Assembly (NCBI GenBank): GCA_021799945.1
Contig: JAJYZK010000103.1
Location: 1-8,984, forward strand
Direction of reading: 5' to 3'
Length of the DNA stretch: 8,984 nt
From: Acidobacteriota bacterium
GTDB lineage: Bacteria > Acidobacteriota > Terriglobia > Terriglobales > Acidobacteriaceae
The notes below the pieces were generated by a model. It was not told where the DNA came from. It saw only the letters and a program-made list of their open reading frames with translations, and ran no database searches. A program made the translations under genes and the position numbers. Each line of letters begins with the position of its first letter. Position 1 is the first letter of the stretch. Shown one piece after another: positions 6,559-8,984 of this stretch.

Positions 6559-7587
6559 TCAATACTGGAGAGTCTGGATGGCGCGCATTTCCTTTGCGAC
6601 GACCTGCGGGGCCAGCGGCGCATACGAGAGAGGCGCGGTCAGCTTTTGTCCGTCGGTGAGCGCCCAGATCAAAAAGGCCTTGAGCGCCGCGCCCTTGGCC
6701 TTGTCCGGCATGCTGCGGCGCACCAGAATCCAGGTGAAGCTGGAAATGGGATAGGCGCCGGCGCCCGGAGCGTTGGTGATCGACACCCGGAAGTCCGCGG
6801 GCATATTCTTGACCGCGCCGGCCGCGGCCTCGGTGACGCTATTGAGATCCGCTTTGACAAACTTGCCGGCGGCGTTGCGCACCAGCCCGTAGCTCATGTG
6901 GTTTTGAATGGCGTAGATCAGCTCCACGTATCCGATGGAGTTGGGCATCTGATGCACGAAACCGGCCACTCCCTCATTGCCCTTGCCCCCAATGCCGACC
7001 GGCCAATCGACGGAGGTGGAAACGCCGACCCTGCGCTTCCATTCGGGGCTGACCTTGGATAGATAGTCGGCCCAGACATAGGTGGTGCCGCTGCCGTCGG
7101 AGCGATGGCAGACGATGATGCCGCTGGCGGGAAGCTTGACGCCGGGGTTGGCGCGGGCAATCTCCGGATCGTTCCATTTGGTGATGCTTCCCAGGTAGAT
7201 GCCGGCCAGGGCCGCGGGGGTAAAGTTGAGGCTCGCGGTGACGCCGGGAATATTGTAGGTGGGCACGTCGGCGCCCAGAGCGGTGGGCAAGTGCAGGATC
7301 GTCGAGCCCACCGATTGCCGGGCCTGAGCCAGTTGCTGGTCGGTCATGGGGCCGTCGGTGCCGCCAAAGTCCACCGTTCCGCTCGACACCTGACGAATTC
7401 CGCCGCCCGATCCAATGGACTGATAGTTAACGTGGACGTTGGGATGAAGCCGGGCGTAATCGGCGCCCCAGGCGGAGTAGAGCGGATAGGCGAAGGTGGA
7501 GCCCGCGCCGGTGAGCACGATCTGCTGCGCGGAGAGCGAGGCGCAGAAACCGAGGGAGGCGGCCAGGACCAGCAGGCGACGAATCAT
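6559..7587 (-). CDS. pstS: Phosphate ABC transporter substrate-binding protein PstS
   Basis: Periplasmic phosphate receptor for the high-affinity PstSCAB importer. The 342-residue precursor starts at the ATG at 7587. Upstream in-frame codons exist to 7650, but GAGGAAA about ten bases before this ATG and the signal peptide MIRRLLVLAASLGFCASLSA (cleavage before QQIVLTG) fix it. Phosphate-binding segments are all present: TGAGSTFAYPLY (about 26-37), SIGSGGGI (58-64), FGGTDGPMT (74-82) and CHRSDGSGTTYVWADYL (160-176). The typical NVxVNYQ, ITKWNDPEIARANPG and GAYPISSFTWILV blocks are also there. The length matches the family. No pstC, pstA, pstB or phoU follows: the next gene, with its stop 13 bp away, is phospholipase C on the other strand, so pstS is separated from its transporter genes here. 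I found no convincing Pho box upstream. Confidence 0.95.
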   Translation of the reverse strand: MIRRLLVLAASLGFCASLSAQQIVLTGAGSTFAYPLYSAWGADYARLHPNVHVNYQSIGSGGGIRQVSSGTVDFGGTDGPMTDQQLAQARQSVGSTILHLPTALGADVPTYNIPGVTASLNFTPAALAGIYLGSITKWNDPEIARANPGVKLPASGIIVCHRSDGSGTTYVWADYLSKVSPEWKRRVGVSTSVDWPVGIGGKGNEGVAGFVHQMPNSIGYVELIYAIQNHMSYGLVRNAAGKFVKADLNSVTEAAAGAVKNMPADFRVSITNAPGAGAYPISSFTWILVRRSMPDKAKGAALKAFLIWALTDGQKLTAPLSYAPLAPQVVAKEMRAIQTLQY

Positions 7588-7774
7588 ACTTTTAGTTTCC
7601 TCACGAAAAACGCCGAGCGCGGAAATGGATTCCGAGGCCAGTCTAAACACATTGACGCTAAGGACAACGTATCAAGACCCCTGTAAACGGATGATGAACG
7701 CCAAAGGGGGCGTACAGTGGACAGAGGCGCGGAGCCCGGATAAGGAAGCGGTGGGCGGCCAGTGGAGGGGGGCG
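7588..7774. other. Divergent intergenic region between pstS and pcaD
   Basis: The 187-bp gap should hold both promoters. On the minus strand TTGATA, and on the plus strand TTGACG, occur in the AT-richer part around 7650-7675, but neither has a well-spaced TATAAT-like partner. A two-copy CTGTCAT-type Pho box is not evident. In-frame ATGs at 7691 and 7694 upstream of pcaD lack a ribosome binding site and would add a tail without family similarity. Confidence 0.4.
7764..7770 (+). promoter_or_regulatory. Ribosome binding site of pcaD
   Basis: GGAGGGG lies four bases before ATG at 7775 (six from the GGAGG core) and selects that start over several upstream in-frame start codons. Confidence 0.75.
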
Positions 7775-8563
7775 ATGGGGGCGGTTACCGTGAATGGCGT
7801 GCATCTCGAATACCGTCTGGAAGGCGCTTCGAGGGGTGAGACCCTGGCCCTGGCGCATTCGCTGGGAACGGATCTGACGCTGTGGGATGGGGTGGCCGAG
7901 ATTCTCGGCCGGGAGCGCCGGATTTTGCGCTGGGATCTGCGGGGCCATGGAGGCAGCGGCGCGCCGGCCGGAGAGTATCGGCTGGCGGAGTTTGCGGCGG
8001 AGGCCGTGGCGCTGTTCGACTCGCTCGGCGTGCGCCGGGCGCACTTTGCGGGTGTGTCGCTGGGCGGCATGATCGGCATGCAGCTTGCTCTGCAGGCGCC
8101 GGAGCGCATCGGGAAACTTATTTTAAGCAACACCGCGGCGCGGATCGGCGCCCGCCAGGGGTGGGAGGATCGGATTCGATTGGCGTTGGAAGGCGGCATG
8201 GCCGCGGTAGCCGAAGGCGTGGCCGAGCGCTGGTTCACCGCCGGGTACCGCGGCGCGCATCCGGAAAGCGTGGCCCGGGTGGTGGGGCTGCTGACTTCCA
8301 CCTCTCGCCAGGGATATGCGGCGAGCTGCGCGGCGATCCGGGATGCGGATTTGACGAACGACCTGCGCCGGATACAAACGCCCGCCCTGATTGTGGCGGG
8401 GACCGAAGATCCGACGACGACGCCGCAGGATGGCCGGATGCTCGAACGGGGCATCGCGGGAGCGCGCTACCGGGAGCTGCCGGGCGCGCACCTGACGCCG
8501 GTGGAGCTGCCGGAGGAGTTCAGCGCCGCGGTCCGCGATTTTCTGGCCGGCGAGGCGGCTTGA
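7775..8563 (+). CDS. pcaD: 3-oxoadipate enol-lactonase (alpha/beta hydrolase)
   Basis: A cytoplasmic alpha/beta hydrolase of 262 residues, the usual PcaD length, that would open 3-oxoadipate enol-lactone to 3-oxoadipate in the beta-ketoadipate pathway of protocatechuate/catechol breakdown. Seen directly: LAHSLGTDLTLWDGV with the oxyanion-hole region, RWDLRGHGGSG (52-62), the nucleophile elbow AGVSLGGMIGMQLA with S95, the acid in VAGTEDPTTTP (D212) and GAHLTPVELPEEF with H239. The stretch LILSNTAARIG, followed by a GMAAVAEGVAERWFT lid segment, is characteristic of PcaD and separates it from generic hydrolases. The start is set by GGAGGGG. No other pca genes flank it, so here it stands alone; a related enol-lactone or lactone hydrolase is the main alternative. 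It ends close to the degraded transposase, which is on the opposite strand. Confidence 0.87.
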   Translation: MGAVTVNGVHLEYRLEGASRGETLALAHSLGTDLTLWDGVAEILGRERRILRWDLRGHGGSGAPAGEYRLAEFAAEAVALFDSLGVRRAHFAGVSLGGMIGMQLALQAPERIGKLILSNTAARIGARQGWEDRIRLALEGGMAAVAEGVAERWFTAGYRGAHPESVARVVGLLTSTSRQGYAASCAAIRDADLTNDLRRIQTPALIVAGTEDPTTTPQDGRMLERGIAGARYRELPGAHLTPVELPEEFSAAVRDFLAGEAA

Positions 8564-8641
8564 AGGTCAGCGCACGGTTTCAGCCGGCGGGATCGATGGG
8601 GATTGCATTGCCACGAACCGTTCTGCAACGAACAGTCCAAG

Positions 8642-8984
8642 GCCCGCGCCGCCGGGCGACGGCGCGAAGACTACAGCCGTTCGAGCATCCGCGGCAACCA
8701 TATGAATCTCGGCGTTTCATTCGCCGCGGGTTTTGCCGATGGCCTGGGCCGTCTTTTTTTTAACGCGTCGGCTCCATGGGGTTGGACTTCGATCGAGGTC
8801 GAGTCCGGCGAAACGGCTTCTATCTTGATGCGCACGATCTGCTCGGTCTGTAACCTCTCAAAGACGCGATCCAGAGCCCCGCTCTTCGCCCAGCGATTCA
8901 TGCGTGCATACACGGTATGCCGGTTCCCAAAACGAGAGGGAAGCCCGCGCCATTTGCAGCCTTGCTCGGCAACATACAAAATTG
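8642..8984 (-). pseudogene. Degraded IS5-family transposase, two-frame type, truncated
   Basis: The first frame enters from the right edge (ILYVAEQGCKWRGLPSRFGN, then HTVYARMNRWAKSGALDRVF) and matches the N-terminal half of IS5-family transposases of the IS427-like group. It includes the first catalytic Asp in SPDSTSIEV. It reaches ALKK and then eight A residues (8754-8761), a likely -1 frameshift site; without slippage it stops at 8671-8673. In the -1 frame the family sequence resumes as AQAIGKTRGE, a TGA stop (8717-8719), NAEIHMVAADARTAVVF. The stop stands where relatives have Trp (GGWNT). Similarity fades after SPGGAG (about 8642), so the rest of the DDE domain is missing. The TTG at 8979 is an internal Leu codon, not a start. 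The remnant converges on pcaD. No clear terminal inverted repeat or target duplication was found in 8564-8641. Confidence 0.82.
8754..8761 (-). other. Eight-A slippery run, putative programmed -1 frameshift site
   Basis: On the minus strand the zero-frame codons TTA AAA AAA contain the heptamer A AAA AAA. A slip of one base back leads into the frame that encodes the next conserved transposase block (AQAIGKTRG). This is the arrangement used by two-frame IS5-family elements to make the fusion transposase. Function is inferred; the element itself is now broken downstream. Confidence 0.6.

Noticed and set aside
7588..7650. N-terminal extension of PstS to 7650 and of PcaD to 7496
   Set aside because: The PstS signal peptide and both ribosome binding sites support the shorter starts; the extensions would make the two divergent genes overlap and have no family similarity.
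7588..7774. Pho box upstream of pstS
   Set aside because: TTGTCCT-like sequence is present on the minus strand but the second half-site at the required spacing does not match CTGTCAT.
1..8984. CRISPR arrays, tRNA or rRNA genes, phage or defence modules
   Set aside because: No regularly spaced repeats, no tRNA-like cloverleaf or rRNA segments, and no phage or defence proteins were found on reading the window; the only mobile gene is the IS remnant at the right edge.

Overview
The window is high-GC, densely packed bacterial chromosome. Several things point to an acidobacterial-type (Bryobacter/Solibacter-like) soil bacterium: the gene repertoire (futalosine-pathway menaquinone synthesis, a leaderless phosphoesterase-type phospholipase C, a sugar-acid aldehyde dehydrogenase), the GC content and the intergenic palindromes. 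This placement is inference from gene content, not a computed phylogeny.

Layout. Positions 2-1204 (+) hold the 3' three quarters of an alpha-ketoglutaric semialdehyde (2,5-dioxovalerate) dehydrogenase. It converges on a leftward pair: an APC-superfamily amino-acid permease (1272-2789, -) and, upstream of it, a small exported thioredoxin-fold protein resembling ATP10 (2827-3378, -). A divergent intergenic region then leads to mqnE, aminofutalosine synthase (3590-4756, +). The next 295 bp (4757-5051) have no gene but contain a REP-like palindrome and a hairpin/T-tract terminator. The terminator lies inside a short motif that also occurs at about 1203-1243. Then come a phospholipase C/phosphoesterase (5052-6545, +), converging with only 13 bp to spare on pstS (6559-7587, -), and divergently from pstS a pcaD-type 3-oxoadipate enol-lactonase (7775-8563, +). 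The right end is a decayed IS5-family transposase (8642-8984, -). It keeps an eight-A frameshift run but has a nonsense codon in the second frame and no C-terminal half.

How the genes fit together. They look like unrelated housekeeping and catabolic units rather than one system. KGSA dehydrogenase feeds 2-oxoglutarate from sugar-acid breakdown, PcaD feeds the beta-ketoadipate route from aromatics, and MqnE makes the menaquinone precursor. The one plausible functional pairing is phospholipase C with PstS, which suggests phosphate scavenging. I found no convincing undescribed multi-gene system. The observations most worth checking are the two-copy intergenic motif, the REP-like palindrome, the degraded frameshifting transposase, the exported ATP10-like protein, and a possible leaderless start for mqnE.
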